Part shown: piece by piece, positions 37,712-49,310 of the stretch | Layout of the letters: each line of letters starts with the position of its first letter | How positions within the stretch are numbered: position 1 is the first letter of the stretch | Assembly (NCBI GenBank): GCA_905182995.1 | Contig: CAJJDP010000078.1 | Location: forward strand, 1 to 64,000 | Source of the DNA: Paramecium octaurelia | Taxonomy: Eukaryota; Ciliophora; Oligohymenophorea; Peniculida; Parameciidae | Length of the DNA: 64,000 nucleotides | Direction of reading: 5' to 3' | The notes under the pieces: model-generated | What the model saw: the letters and a program-made list of their open reading frames with translations, nothing else | The model's database searches: none | What the model was told of the DNA's origin: nothing | Position numbers and translations under genes: made by a program

Positions 37712-39846
37712 TTTATCACCATAAATTTTTGATTTAGTTATATTATTTAGCTAATTTTGTTAGAGTATTTTCTATTTAAATAGTGGAGGACAAAGACATG
37801 TGGGCTTATATAATAAGTTTATATTAAAAATTAATTTATTATAATAAAGAATTTAAATGTTTATGAAACACATCACAAAAAGAATCATTGATTTAATAAT
37901 CTTTAATGGTTTTACTAAAGCAATTTGAAATGATAAATAAGTATAACATGAATCAAATGAATGAACTAAGGAGAATAATTCTCAATATTTGAAGCTGTCA
38001 AATAGAGATAGGTTTGCATAGGAATAACACAAATTTGATGGGATAAAGTTTTTGAGTTGCCATCTACTTTTTTGGGAGTATAATTATAGACGTAGACTGG
38101 TGAATTATAAATTTGATTATATGAAACAGCTAATATTTACAAAATTAGTATATATAATATATAATATTGAGCTTCCTATCGTTCTTGAAAGGCAACATAA
38201 ACATTCGCATTTGATGAAATGAGGCTCGAGTTTGCGAGTGGAAGGATGAACATTATTGGAGGTGAAGGTTCCGGTGCCTTATATTATCAAGATTTAATTA
38301 TGAGTGGCAATCAATTGCTAGATTGGTGAGATGGTTTAACAAACAATTCCTTAATTTAGTTTATAATGTAAAGAAATTCAGTAAGTTTCGAATTTCAGAC
38401 ATCGTGAAAAACCTATTATTGATTTTTTACTTTTTATTTATTTGTTTGGACATATTTTATTGGTTGAAAAAATGAATATAATATTTAATCTATTCTTGAG
38501 TAAGCAGTGAAATGGATCAAGTTCTTTGATGGAAAAAACAATTACAAAAAATTGCACATTAAAAATAGTTAATTTTTGAACAAAAATAAATACATTAAAA
38601 ATAGAGCATTTACATAATTTTAAATTCTTAGTGATATTCTTGAACTATTTATTTATGGAGTTGTAACGAGGTTCACAAAAAAATGAATGTTTGGATTCCA
38701 AATTCATTGTGTATAAAATAAAATGAATAAAAACTAATGAATTTTCGTTTTAGAGATTTAGAACATTATAATTATATTTGTCAAGTTCTTAGCTAAGTAT
38801 ATGTTAGAGGGTAAGGCTGATGCTGATACGGTTGTTAAGTGTAGAAGCATTGTGGCAGTGGTTGGGGAAGTGAGCCAAATTCTTATTTGATTTATCCTTG
38901 AGGTTTTAAATCAAGGATTGATTTAAATACATATTGGGATGAGAGTAGCAGGTTTTAAAGGGTTGATTAATACGCAAAATTGGGCTGATTCATGTGAGAT
39001 GCAAGTTCTGAAGTGAATCTGAGGCATTAAGACTGCAAAATTGAGTGTTATTGGTTTGCCAAAGCTATTTGATCAAGTAGCGACGGCTGTTTGTCAACAT
39101 ATATCTAAATATAAACTAATTGAAAAATACCTGATGAATATCAGATTAGAAGCTCAAAGGTTGGACTTCTAAAGTGAATGGATTTATAACACTAATTTTT
39201 AGTATGCTCTGAACCTTGAGCTTTTTCTTTCGAGTTTCTTTTTTTCCTATACGACCGTCTTTCTCATAAGTCTTCTAAATTGTTCGTACTGTACAATACT
39301 TCAATTACAGTTTGTTAGCCACCTATTTAGATATTGGTTGAAAAGCAATAAATATATATGTAAGGATATAGAAGCGAAGGAATAGGAATAGTGATGCTTT
39401 ATACCTCTTGTAGCGATAACTTTTAATTCAACAGCATATCAAGTACTAGTTTTCTTTGATTGCATTCTATTTTTTGGTATTATTTACTCTTCTTTGGTTG
39501 GTCTTGGTCATTATTGGATTTGCACATACTTTATGAATCTTTTATAATTATTATTTTGGAAAAATATTTTCAAATCAGATCTGGTTTTTAATTTAAAAAA
39601 AGATCCATTAGTGATTATATTTGCATAATTATAATTAGTTGTTTTAATAATAATTTTTGTATAAACTATTCGTATTATTAAAATCTTAATTTCATTGAAA
39701 CTATAAAAATGTAAGTGTACATTTTTAGATTCCAGGCTTATTAAATTATGATTGATTCCAAATCTATATACTTTGGAGTAAGTTCAGAGAATCTAAAATA
39801 AGTGTAATAATTAATTATTGTTGTATCAATAATGTTAATAAAAAAA
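37712..39846. other. Gene-poor region with fragmented coding-like stretches
   Basis: About 2.1 kb without an intact gene. Several plus-strand stretches have ordinary coding texture but sit in different frames and stop at TGA: about 38190-38329 (MRLEFASGRMNIIGGEGSGA), 38797-38895 (MLEGKADADTVVKCRSIVAV), 38938-39018 (KGLINTQNWADSCEMQVLK) and 39031-39395 (SVIGLPKLFDQVATAVCQ). They may be exons of one decayed gene. I recognise no family. Confidence 0.45.
38190..39395 (+). pseudogene. Possible decayed gene of unknown family
   Basis: Four short plus-strand coding-like pieces follow each other within 1.2 kb, in different frames and each closed by TGA; the best are GRMNIIGGEGSGALYYQDL and VIGLPKLFDQVATAVCQHIS. 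Simple removal of 20-35 nt introns does not obviously join them, which argues for decay over a multi-intron gene. No recognisable catalytic motif or repeat is visible. Confidence 0.3.
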
Positions 39847-40446
39847 TCACAATTGCACCTTCTTCCTTCTTTGAGCAGCACTTTCGTCCTCGTCTTGTTC
39901 TTCCTCCTCCTCCTATCTTGGTTGAGAGATGGACTTCTTGGATTCCCTTTCTTCCATTCTTCTTCCCTTCCTACTGACCTCAGCCTTCATCCTTTCTTGA
40001 TCTTTCGCCTTGAAAATGTCAAACAAGAACAATCGATAGACGCAATGGAACTCTTTGATGTCATCAAAATGCAGAGGTCTGCCCAATTCGAAATCGCCCT
40101 TTAAGGAGACTCCCTTGTTCAGTTGGAAGTAGAGAGTCAATACGAAATTTTGAGTTTGATCAACATAGACCTCGAAATTCCTTTGACTGATAGATCGATG
40201 CATCATATCAAAATAACTATTGTAAGTGCCTTCTAAGCCACTTTTTTTGCGTTTCTACTCAAACTTCTCGAGATCGAAATCCTCAACCCAAAAATCGAAG
40301 CCATTAGTGACTTGGATTTTGCAACGTCCCTTACTCTCCATAGGTTGAAAGTAGATGATGTACTCTTTTTAATTGTAGATGATGAGGGTATTGAGGAATG
40401 CCAATTTTCCAAGTGCTCTGCAAAATTCAACTCTTCTCTCTGTCAT
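39847..40446 (-). CDS. XRCC4-superfamily-like small protein (PAXX-like candidate)
   Basis: An exact 199-residue intronless frame runs from ATG 40446 to TGA 39847-39849. Residues ~25-130 read as alternating beta strands and helices: IIYNQKEYIIYFQP, CKIQVTNGFDFWVEDFDL, then a helical SYFDMMHRSIS, FEVYVD, FVLTLYFQLNKGVSLKG and FELGRPLHFDD. That order, with a TDG-like turn followed by a Trp and a late VS-x-L/K-G strand, resembles the head domain of XRCC4/XLF/PAXX proteins used in non-homologous end joining. A short charged helix (IFKAKDQERMKAEV) and an acidic/basic tail follow. Total length is close to human PAXX (204 aa). Paramecium depends on NHEJ to remove internal eliminated sequences, which makes such a factor plausible. 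The similarity is by eye only, so it could be another small ciliate family. Confidence 0.4.
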
Positions 40447-40536
40447 AAATTATTAAATTAGAGCATATACGAGTGTGTTCTTAAAAATAGTTAAATATCA
40501 TGCTTATTATTGTTTAATTAATAATAAATTTAATTA

Positions 40537-42290
40537 ATGATGGAAACAGAAAACTAATAAATTGGTAATTAGATTAAACCCAAAACTACAATCCTTTGTT
40601 CAATTTGTGATCTTGCTTTCACTCCCAGTGAGCAGAAGACGCTTATTTGCACAAATTGTATCATCAATCAGACTGACATTACGGTTGGTATAACCAAGGA
40701 GGGAATAGTGAATTACTGTCGATTCTGTCATCGTTACTTGAGACCACCTTGGACCCTGTGCGAGAGGGAATCAAAAGAACTATTGAGCATTTGTTTGAAG
40801 AGATTGAGAGGGTAAATGATATTTGAATTCCTTTGTGTAGATTGAATAAAGTCAAAATCATCGATGCTGCCTTTGTGTACACCGAACCAAGTTCCAAGAG
40901 AATCAAGGTCAAATTAACAGTATAGAAGGAGGTGCTCAACAATACGAATATGCAACAAGTATGGACTCCATAACTAATTAGACATTCATATGCGAATTCG
41001 TGGAACACTACTAACAATGCGAAGATTGCAAGAAGGAATTCACTCCTCACACTTGGGGAGCAGCAGTTCAAGTCCGTTAAAGAGTGGATCATAAAAAAAC
41101 ATTCTTTTATCTGGAACAATTGCTGTTGAAATACAATGCAAATGACAAAGTGTTGAAAATAGAACAAGTTGATGATGGATTAGACTTCTTCTACAAATCG
41201 AAATCGCATGCCAATAGATTGGTGGAATACTTATCAACTATATTGCCAATAAGAGTGAAACCATCTAAATAATTGGTATCACATGATGCTAGCAGCAATC
41301 TCTTCAATTATAAGTATGTCTATGCAGTAGATTTGCCTAAAGTGTGTAAGGATGACCTAGTCATTCTGCCTTAGAAATTGTGCAAAGAATTGGGAGGAGT
41401 AGGCAGAGTCCAATTATGTTATAAATTGACAACCATCATTCACTTAATCGATCCCCTCTCAATGAAATGTTCAGATCTATCCATTGAAGCTTTTTCTTTG
41501 TATGAAAATGAAATTGAAGTCTATAACCTAAAGACACATCAACATGAATTCACTGTTGTTGATGTCGAACGAATTCACACCAGAAATTTGAATGAAAGCT
41601 ATATCTCAAGTTCATAAAATGCATTCCTACCAAAATTGACCAAGGTTACTATTATTAGGGAATCTAATAATTACGTACCTGTGACTGTCAAAAGTCATTT
41701 GGGAGACATCCTCAAAACTGGACAGGTTGCTATTGGTTATGACTTAACTTAATTGACTATTGAGTCTTTGGAGGATATCTCCAATTATCCTGAATGCATA
41801 TTGGTGAAGAGATAGATCAATAAGGAAGCCAGGAAATAGAGAATCTTCAAGTTGAAGAGGCTGGAAGCTCAGAATGTTATGGAAGAGGAAGGAGGAGAAC
41901 GAAAGAGAAACCAATGTATTCAATTATTCCATTATCCTTTTAGAGAAGAAATAGAATGATCAAGAGGAGCAATTCGAAGAATTCTTAGATGATGTAGAAA
42001 AGGATAAGGAGATGAGAAAGAACATCAATTTGTATAGAGATGAAGAAAAGATTAAAAAGCTGAGTAAAGAGGATTTGAAGAAGAAATAAAAGAAATAAGT
42101 TCAGTTGTAGAAGAAGGATAATGATGATGAATGGTAAGATGATGATGAGGAGGATGATGTGAAATTGGAAGACTTAATGAAAGATTTGAATTTGGAAGAT
42201 AAACCAGAATTGGCTGAACCTGTGGATGAAGCATAAGATGAAATCAATCAATTTATTACCAAATTAGAAAAAGTTACAATCGAAAAATGA
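40537..42290 (+). CDS. NMD3: 60S ribosomal export protein NMD3
   Basis: ATG 40537 with introns at 40812-40840, 40959-40981 and 41916-41943 gives exactly 557 residues to TGA 42288. NMD3 landmarks appear in order: an N-terminal zinc region (CSIC, CTNC, then YCRFCHRYLRPP and LCERESKELL), VYTEPSSKRIKVKLTVQKEV, CEFVEHYQQCEDC, AVQVRQRVDHKKTFFYLEQL, DGLDFFYKSKSHANRLVEYL, SHD and FNYKYVYAVDLP, TIIHLIDP, SHLGDILKTGQVAIGYDL, and the LVKRQINKEARKQR region. The acidic, Lys/Glu-rich tail is usual, although NES motifs were not resolved. NMD3 joins nascent 60S subunits in the nucleus and serves as CRM1 adaptor for export. Splice-site removal restores conserved sequence at each junction. Confidence 0.96.
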
Positions 42291-42340
42291 TTTATATATT
42301 ATAAATTCTTATTATTAATAAACATTCAGACAAATATTAA

Positions 42341-45300
42341 TCACGTCGTGTTAACTAGTTCTTTCTACTGCAATTATTATAATTCATACTATTCTTATGA
42401 CTCTTATTCCTCCTATTATTCATTAAATTCTCTGCTTCTCTACCTCTATTTAGGAATACAAACCCATAAACAAAGTAAACCAACGGCCAATAAAAAACTA
42501 ATTACAAACACCACCAATATATAGTTTATTTTCGAATCTTCTACCTCCACCTCCTCTTTCATTTTAATCTTCATCTTCTCAGACTCATTATATATGACAC
42601 TGACATCATAAAAATAAGTATAAGGAATACTGTAATTCTCATAGTAAGCTTAAAATACAAGTAAACCATATATTAATTCTCTATTTATCGATACTATTAA
42701 TTAGACCTAAGAATACCTGTAAATTATATTGACTCTTAATTCTCTTTCACTTCATAAATAAAAGTATTGTAAAAGATAGAACTACCAGTATAATTCTACA
42801 GAAATTCGATGTCAATCTCACAACCTAGCGCTCTCATTAAGTAATCTTGATCTGACAAGTGCATTTTATAACTAGAAGTTATTCTCAATACTTTTACATT
42901 AAATTCTTTAAATTTAAACTCCCAGTCTTTTTTCTTCTCATTGCATAGACATTAATTTCCAGAGAATCATTCAGTAGTTTGGTGATTTCAAATCTAGCAT
43001 TCTTAAGATACCATTAATCATGGGAATATTAAATATGAGGTACCAAACTAAAAATATTAAATTTAAAAGGGTAAGTTTGATCCACAGTTTAAATTTTGAA
43101 AATTGTATCTCTTGAAGAAGAAGTCTTCAGCAGTTGGGTCTTTCCTAAACAATCTATTTTCTCGAATTGCAATTCTTATCCCAAAATAGCTTAGACATTG
43201 TATTATTGGACTTCCTCGATCACTTCCATATAATGATTGTTGAAATTAATGTACTTTATTTTATTATATGCATTCACAGATACATAATAGTCACCAACAC
43301 ATTAGAGAATAATTGAATATTGTTTGTCAATATCTTGAAATTAATAGATTGATGTGTGCTTTGATTTTTTTATTCTGTGTTCTTATTTGGGAAGTATCAT
43401 CTTCGTACCAGTATCATAGTAGACTTAAACCATAACTTCAGATCCGCTTGAGACTTAAATGATATATTCTTAATCGATTCTCTCAATTGAAAAAATAAAT
43501 ACTTGCTAATTATGATCAATAGTGTTTCTACCATTGAATTCTCTACCTAATTGTAAAGTGATTGGAAATTCTCGGTTGTTTAAATTGATAGAATAGTATG
43601 AGTCCGTAATAATTCGCAATATGCAGGTCTCATTAATAGGAATGATGTGATTGGAGTATGTTAACTCCATTCTAGTTATCTGATTGATTTTAGAATGAAA
43701 AGTCAATTAGATAGATTTTGAGTAAATAAATAAATTCAATTCTCCTGGCTGTAAATTAAATTCACATATATTCAGACAATGGTCATAATAAGTTCTACCA
43801 TATTTCATAGGTAGAGGAACAGTATTATATGTTAGAATTAAAGATACTGCAGTTGGTCGAATGGGATATAATGTGAAAATGTAAGTACAAGATTAGCAAA
43901 TATCTTCATGAATTTAAATTACACCTCCAAAAAGATCATCAGTATTTGCCACCTCTGTTTATTTGCTGTTGTTTTCAACACTTATGGAGACCTTAATATT
44001 CTTCATATCATAAATCATGATACGAAAGGGTTCCTAGTAATAATTCAAATAGTAATATGATATGGTACTCTCTATGACCGTATCTACAATTTATCCATTA
44101 TGAATGTAATTCAATTAGAATCCCCCGAGGTGTAATAGCACTTCAAAAGTGCAATCCTGTGCCAATACTCCAATGAAATAATGACCTCTATTGTCTTCCT
44201 CGGATATTATCAGTGTATCTGAAGCAAACTTATAAGTGTACTAATCAACAGAAGGGTAGAGAATCTTGGTGTTAATTCTAGATTTCAAGACATATATATC
44301 ACAATCACAATCTTGGATTGCTCTTATCGATAATTGGATTTCCTTTATATGCTCTTAAATATCAAAGTAGTAATAGGACATCACATTTGAACTGGCATAT
44401 CCAATAATCATTTCGAGATTTCTAATGACTGTGTATTTGGAGGATACCATAATATTGAAATGATCGTAATGGCCCAAAACGTAAGCCGTTATCAATATGA
44501 GACATCCATTTTGTTTGCACATGACCTTATCGGTTGTATTTATGAATAACATTTTATTGGATGGATTCGGGCTGAATAATTCTTTGATTTCGTACTTTTG
44601 ATTTGTTGGATATTGTTTTCTCTAAGGATGTTAAAACTCAAATTCAACTACATTGCACATAAGTTCAATTAAATTGAATTTAGTAAATGCTTAAATCTTA
44701 ACAGGATGGCTGAAATTGAAATTCTTGGGAATAAAATAATAAAAGTAATAGTTCTGTTACTCAAGGGTTGGACTTGTCTATAGGATATTATCCTTCAATT
44801 CAATTCCAGAATGCTCCTCTTGAATCAAAAGGGAATAACTATTGGTCCCCTTGCTGTAAACTCCAATATATATCATAGAGCCTGAAATACTATTGTGAAT
44901 GGATATATAATTGGAGGTTGGCAAAATTTGGTATTCGAAATTGACTTGATCAGGACACTTATTATTGAAACTTATGTAAATCTAAAGATTGTTTTAATCA
45001 TTGTACTCAGATAAATAGGTTCTAATGATATACAATCGAGAGGGTCTAGAAAACGATTGGTAGTAAAAATATAGAGTTTTATTGTCATTAAGTAAGCCAT
45101 AGAATGTGGTGGCCAAGAATAGTTCCAAAAAGGAGTTGTGATAATAGTACATTATCTGATAGGATTCATCTTCTTCAAGTGAAATTGATTTTACATATAG
45201 ATAATTAAACTATTGGGGATTTCCAATAATAAGAGTGTGTTAGTCACTTGTGAAGGTAAAGTTATATTCATTGGGAAATGAATTCCCAAAGTTTCTACTA

Positions 45301-47316
45301 CTACTAAGAATGTAACATATAAAGTTACCATATAAGGATTTTATGTTTACGTATAGGGTAGCCTGTTCGATAATTTAAAAGGTAAACTAATGATTCAAGT
45401 CTAATGTTTTGAGTGGAGTTGCTAATTGTAATGAAATAGATTTAATAGGCGAATTGGATATTTCGTTGAAAATCTACACAATTGAGTATCTCAAGCGTGT
45501 TTTTGCCAGTATATCAAAAAAATAATTATTGCTTCTTTTTGTATAGTATTGTGTAACATCTAAATCTAAAGTTCTAATTATCTTCTTTTCAGGAGATTTT
45601 TTATTAGGAAATGTTTTTTTTTAGGTTTTCCATTCTCCATAATAGATAGCTATACAAATAGAAACTACATAATCAGTTTGCTCATATGAATATAATGTGT
45701 AATTTTCAGTGTTTGATTCAGCTAGTAGGTTGTATTTGATTTCATATTAATTGACAGTGACTGCGCTTTATTGATAAAAAAAAAATCTTGCTTCAATGGA
45801 GAATCTCATCAAGTCTACAGAACTTTGAATTGCAAATAAATAGTGCAAATTATACGATATGAATTCAAACCATAGATGAGGTACATCAGATTGGATTTCT
45901 GATGAATTGAAGAAGATGTGTAAGTTATTTTCAGTTGTTATGAGATCTGATTATTATAATGAGGCTTATTCTTGAGTGATTGAACAATTATAAAAATTAT
46001 TGGGATCAGCCTGTTGAAGATACTCAAACTCATCATCAACTATTTTAAGCTCTTCCTCATCCTTAATACATTGTTTGCTCAGAATGAGACCATGCCCTTT
46101 TGGATAATTTAATAGCATTTAAACTGTGATGTCTACTTAATCAAAAAGAACATAATCCAATAAAAACAAAGCAATCTAATTCTTTGATAAGATACCTTCT
46201 TTAATATGTTTGATGCCAAGAGACTCCCTTATATTGTGATTTATTTTGGCTTCAAAAGTGTACAAAGAAGAATTTGATACTCCCTTGATTGCAATCAAAT
46301 AAACTTTAGTGTAAATCATTTTCTGAAATGGAATGATAAACTAATGAAATTCTATATTAAATTAATATTGCCATTCAAAATTTGTGTAATTAATGGAGCA
46401 TCTATCTTCTATGCATGGTTGCACATAGAGTTTGATATTGTCAACATTGTAATTAACTTGAAAGATCAATAAACGATCCTGTATATCCTCCACAACCAAT
46501 TAATAGTAATTCACTCGGTCCTTTATTACTTCATCCTCTATTTTTTCATATAAGGAGATCCTATGTTGCCTTTGATAAGTGCCAAATCCCACAAGAAACT
46601 ATCCCATACTCTTGATTAGAGTTGCAATCATCTTTTAAGGATGGGTGTAATTACTCCATTGAAATAGGAGCAAATTTCCATTACTCTCATAATGAAAATC
46701 AAATTCTTCCTCAGTAGGAATTGTTTCATTCATGTTTATGTACAAAGATATTTGACCTATCCCCTCTAATGAAATTAATCTTATGTAAAATCTTTCATAT
46801 TCGATGTTAGTAAAATTCAACATTAATGGTTTCCCTTCTTCCCAGTTTGTAGATTTGATCTCTATTTGATTATTTAAATAATCATCATTGTTTTCAGTAA
46901 AGACATTTATTTGGTAATGGCAACTCATTTTGCAAAACACGAAAAGATAATAGGTCTGTGAGTTTTTTGCAGAAAATTTGCATAAATCTAAATCATAATT
47001 TGTGCATTAAATGGTTTACTGTTTCTACTTATACATATTTTACTTAGTATCTGATTATATTTGGCTGTAATGTAATTGAATATTTGTACGCGTATCATTC
47101 GATTTGCTTATAAAAACAAAAATATCGTTTAGGGTCATGTCTTATGGAATTTTGAGTCTAAATTATTGGACTGGGTAACTGAGCCATGAATTCGGCACTT
47201 CTCTAGTATTGTGTCATTTAATATCCTTACCCATAAAATTGATATGATTTATCAATCTCCAAGTCAAATGTGTCCCTTGATTTTACTAAAATCAACAATA
47301 TCAAAATAAAATACAT
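42341..47316 (-). CDS. Large type I membrane protein, uncharacterised
   Basis: ATG 47316 opens with a signal peptide (MYFILILLILVKSRD). Introns at 47203-47230 (28 nt) and 42694-42716 (23 nt) are supported by frame, and the total length indicates at least one further intron. The ~1,600-residue ectodomain has regular hydrophobic/aromatic beta-type sequence with many Asn-X-Ser/Thr sites and few cysteines. Near the C-terminus, INYILVVFVISFLLAVGLLC is a single transmembrane helix, followed by a basic stop-transfer run and a Gln/Glu-rich cytosolic tail ending at TGA 42341. I recognise no catalytic domain. A cell-surface or secretory-pathway role is inferred. Its start codon lies 8 bp from that of the divergent coiled-coil gene. 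Confidence 0.75.
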
Positions 47317-47324
47317 TTTTTAAT

Positions 47325-47963
47325 ATGTTTTATAAGGCTGTTTCCGATAAAAAATGCACTCCCTCTCCTTTACGCAAATGCTCACAATATCATGTTCCTA
47401 ACACTTACTTTTCGAAGCAACCCCTAGAGCGATCATTCGAGCCCATCGAGAAACAAAAGACATTGAATGATGAGTATAACGAAATCCAAAGATTACAATA
47501 GATTATCGAACAACTAAAGGATGAAAATGCTTATTTGCGTTCTGCGTTACAACAATAACACCTACAATTTTAATACGAAACCCAGTAGTTGAATTAGTAA
47601 ATAGTCAATATGCAATCAGAGTAACAATCACTAAAATTGGCAGTGATCGATCCAACTCTACAAAACAATAAGATGATCTCATATATTGAGGAGTTGTCAG
47701 CCTAGCATCGAAATCTCCAAGTTCTATACCAAGACGCATACTTACAATTGCAACAGGCAGATATCTATTCCAATTAAATTATGCTACTTCAGAAAGAATT
47801 GAAAGGCAAGGAGGATGAAATTTAAATACTTAAAAATGAACTGTAAATTACTAGCAAAACAAACACGGAGTAATCAGAAAACCAAATAATTTATGACTTT
47901 CTCAAAAACATTAAATAATAGTATAATGATGATGAATGCAGATCAGTACATTTATATGATTGA
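47325..47963 (+). CDS. Coiled-coil protein (212 aa)
   Basis: An exact intronless frame runs from ATG 47325 to TGA 47961. After a Ser/Pro/Cys-containing head (KKCTPSPLRKCSQYHVPN), residues ~45-195 show continuous heptad-like Leu/Ile spacing with many Gln, Glu and Lys (for example IEQLKDENAYLRSALQQQ and KELKGKEDEIQILKNEL), indicating a long coiled coil. There is no signal peptide. Such proteins in ciliates are often cytoskeletal or basal-body parts, but nothing specific supports that here. Divergent from the large membrane-protein gene with only 8 bp between start codons. Confidence 0.75.
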
Positions 47964-48020
47964 TATTTATAATTATATTAATTCTAATAAAAAGAGAAGT
48001 AGAAATATAAAAAAGAATAA

Positions 48021-48485
48021 TCAATTTTGTTTGCATCTACAAACTGGACAAGAGTTGTTCATTCTTAACCATTTTGCAATGCAATCCTCATGGAAACCAT
48101 GGTTACAATTCATCATAGCGATCTACTCTCCATTTCTGAAATCCTCTTAACAGATGTAACAAGTCTTCTCTTATTCACCTTAATGAGTCTATCTCTTCAT
48201 ATTTCTTATTTGATCCTCAGTGGCTCCAGCATTTTAATGTTAATTCTCGTCATCATTAAAAAATATGATGTGGTAAAACACTCTCTACAATCTGAGTGGT
48301 TATTAATAGATTTAGTATTGTTTTGGGTGATTTTATTTGGTAACTATTTGTTCCAAGACACATCCACAATTCTAACAGAATTGTTCTGAATTCAGTTATT
48401 CACCCTCCAAACGATAATGTTATTCGCTTTAACATAAATGGCACCAATAGTTTTTGAAAGCAACTTGATATTAGCTCTAATTCAT
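48021..48485 (-). CDS. RING-H2 E3 ubiquitin ligase, RNF126/RNF115-like
   Basis: An exact 154-residue intronless frame runs from ATG 48485 to TGA 48021-48023. The N-terminus has a C-x2-C...C-x2-C finger (YWCHLCQSE, then [12 protein letters not shown], residues ~12-45), like the ubiquitin-binding zinc finger of RNF126/RNF115 (YFCHxC...CPxCxxGFIEEL). The C-terminus is a canonical RING-H2: [30 protein letters not shown]. The conserved Trp and Pro of the E2-binding face are present. RNF126-type ligases work with BAG6 in cytosolic protein quality control; assigning that role here is inference. The protein is much shorter than the human one (about 310 aa), mainly in the linker. Confidence 0.85.
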
Positions 48486-49310
48486 TTCTTTTATTTTAAT
48501 AAATCTATGAGATTGTCTGCATCTCCTTTTGAAATAATTTTTAGTAAATTCTAGAAATAGAACAATCTTTATAATTCTAGAAATTTTAAGAAATTAATAT
48601 AATATTTTAAATTATAAGTTTATTGATATTCTAATAATTATTATTCTTTATAATATCAAAAATCATTAATTTTATGATAACATAAACCAATTATGTGTGA
48701 AGTGTGAATCAAACTAGATTTTTAAGACGGCACGTTTATTTGAGATAAAATGAATCGTCTAATTTCTGGTATTTCAGATCAATCAACAAAATGATAAGAA
48801 GAAACAATTCTTTTCTCATAAAAATTCAAATACAAACTCAGTGTGTGCTTTAATTATGTAAACCTTATGATCCGGTTAATTATTAAAATTAATTTTTATA
48901 AGAAATAAATTCTATTAAATTTATCTTAATATCACATTATATAAAATTAGTGAACTCATCTAAGAATATCTTTTACGTACCATAGTAATTTAGAATGGAT
49001 GTGAAATTTATATAGACTTTTAGGAACTCGAAATATGATATCTGAAAATATTCAAATCATGTGATTCAATCATTTATATATATTTTTAAGAGATTTAGTA
49101 GTATACTTTTGTAGAATATCATCCAATGATAGAGATTTCAGTTAACAAAGTGTGAACAGCTTATGTAATTCTATATAACATATAACTTATATATCAATTT
49201 CATATGATGCTTAGTTGTGCTTTTAAAGATATACTTATATACAAAGGATTAATAAATATTAGACAAATTATGATTGTATTCTTATTAGCATTTATATATA
49301 TAGATTTTTA
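48486..49310. other. Intergenic region with one weak small frame
   Basis: About 825 bp, AT-rich. A plus frame at 48791-49045 (84 codons, MIRRNNSFLIKIQIQTQ) has an ATG and TGA and ordinary composition but no domain or supporting context, so I do not call it a gene with confidence. Nothing else stands out. Confidence 0.4.

Noticed and set aside
42052-42234. 60-aa minus-strand frame rich in His, Pro and Ser
   Set aside because: It is antisense to the acidic tail of NMD3, whose GAT/GAA/GAG codons read as His/Ser/Leu on the other strand.
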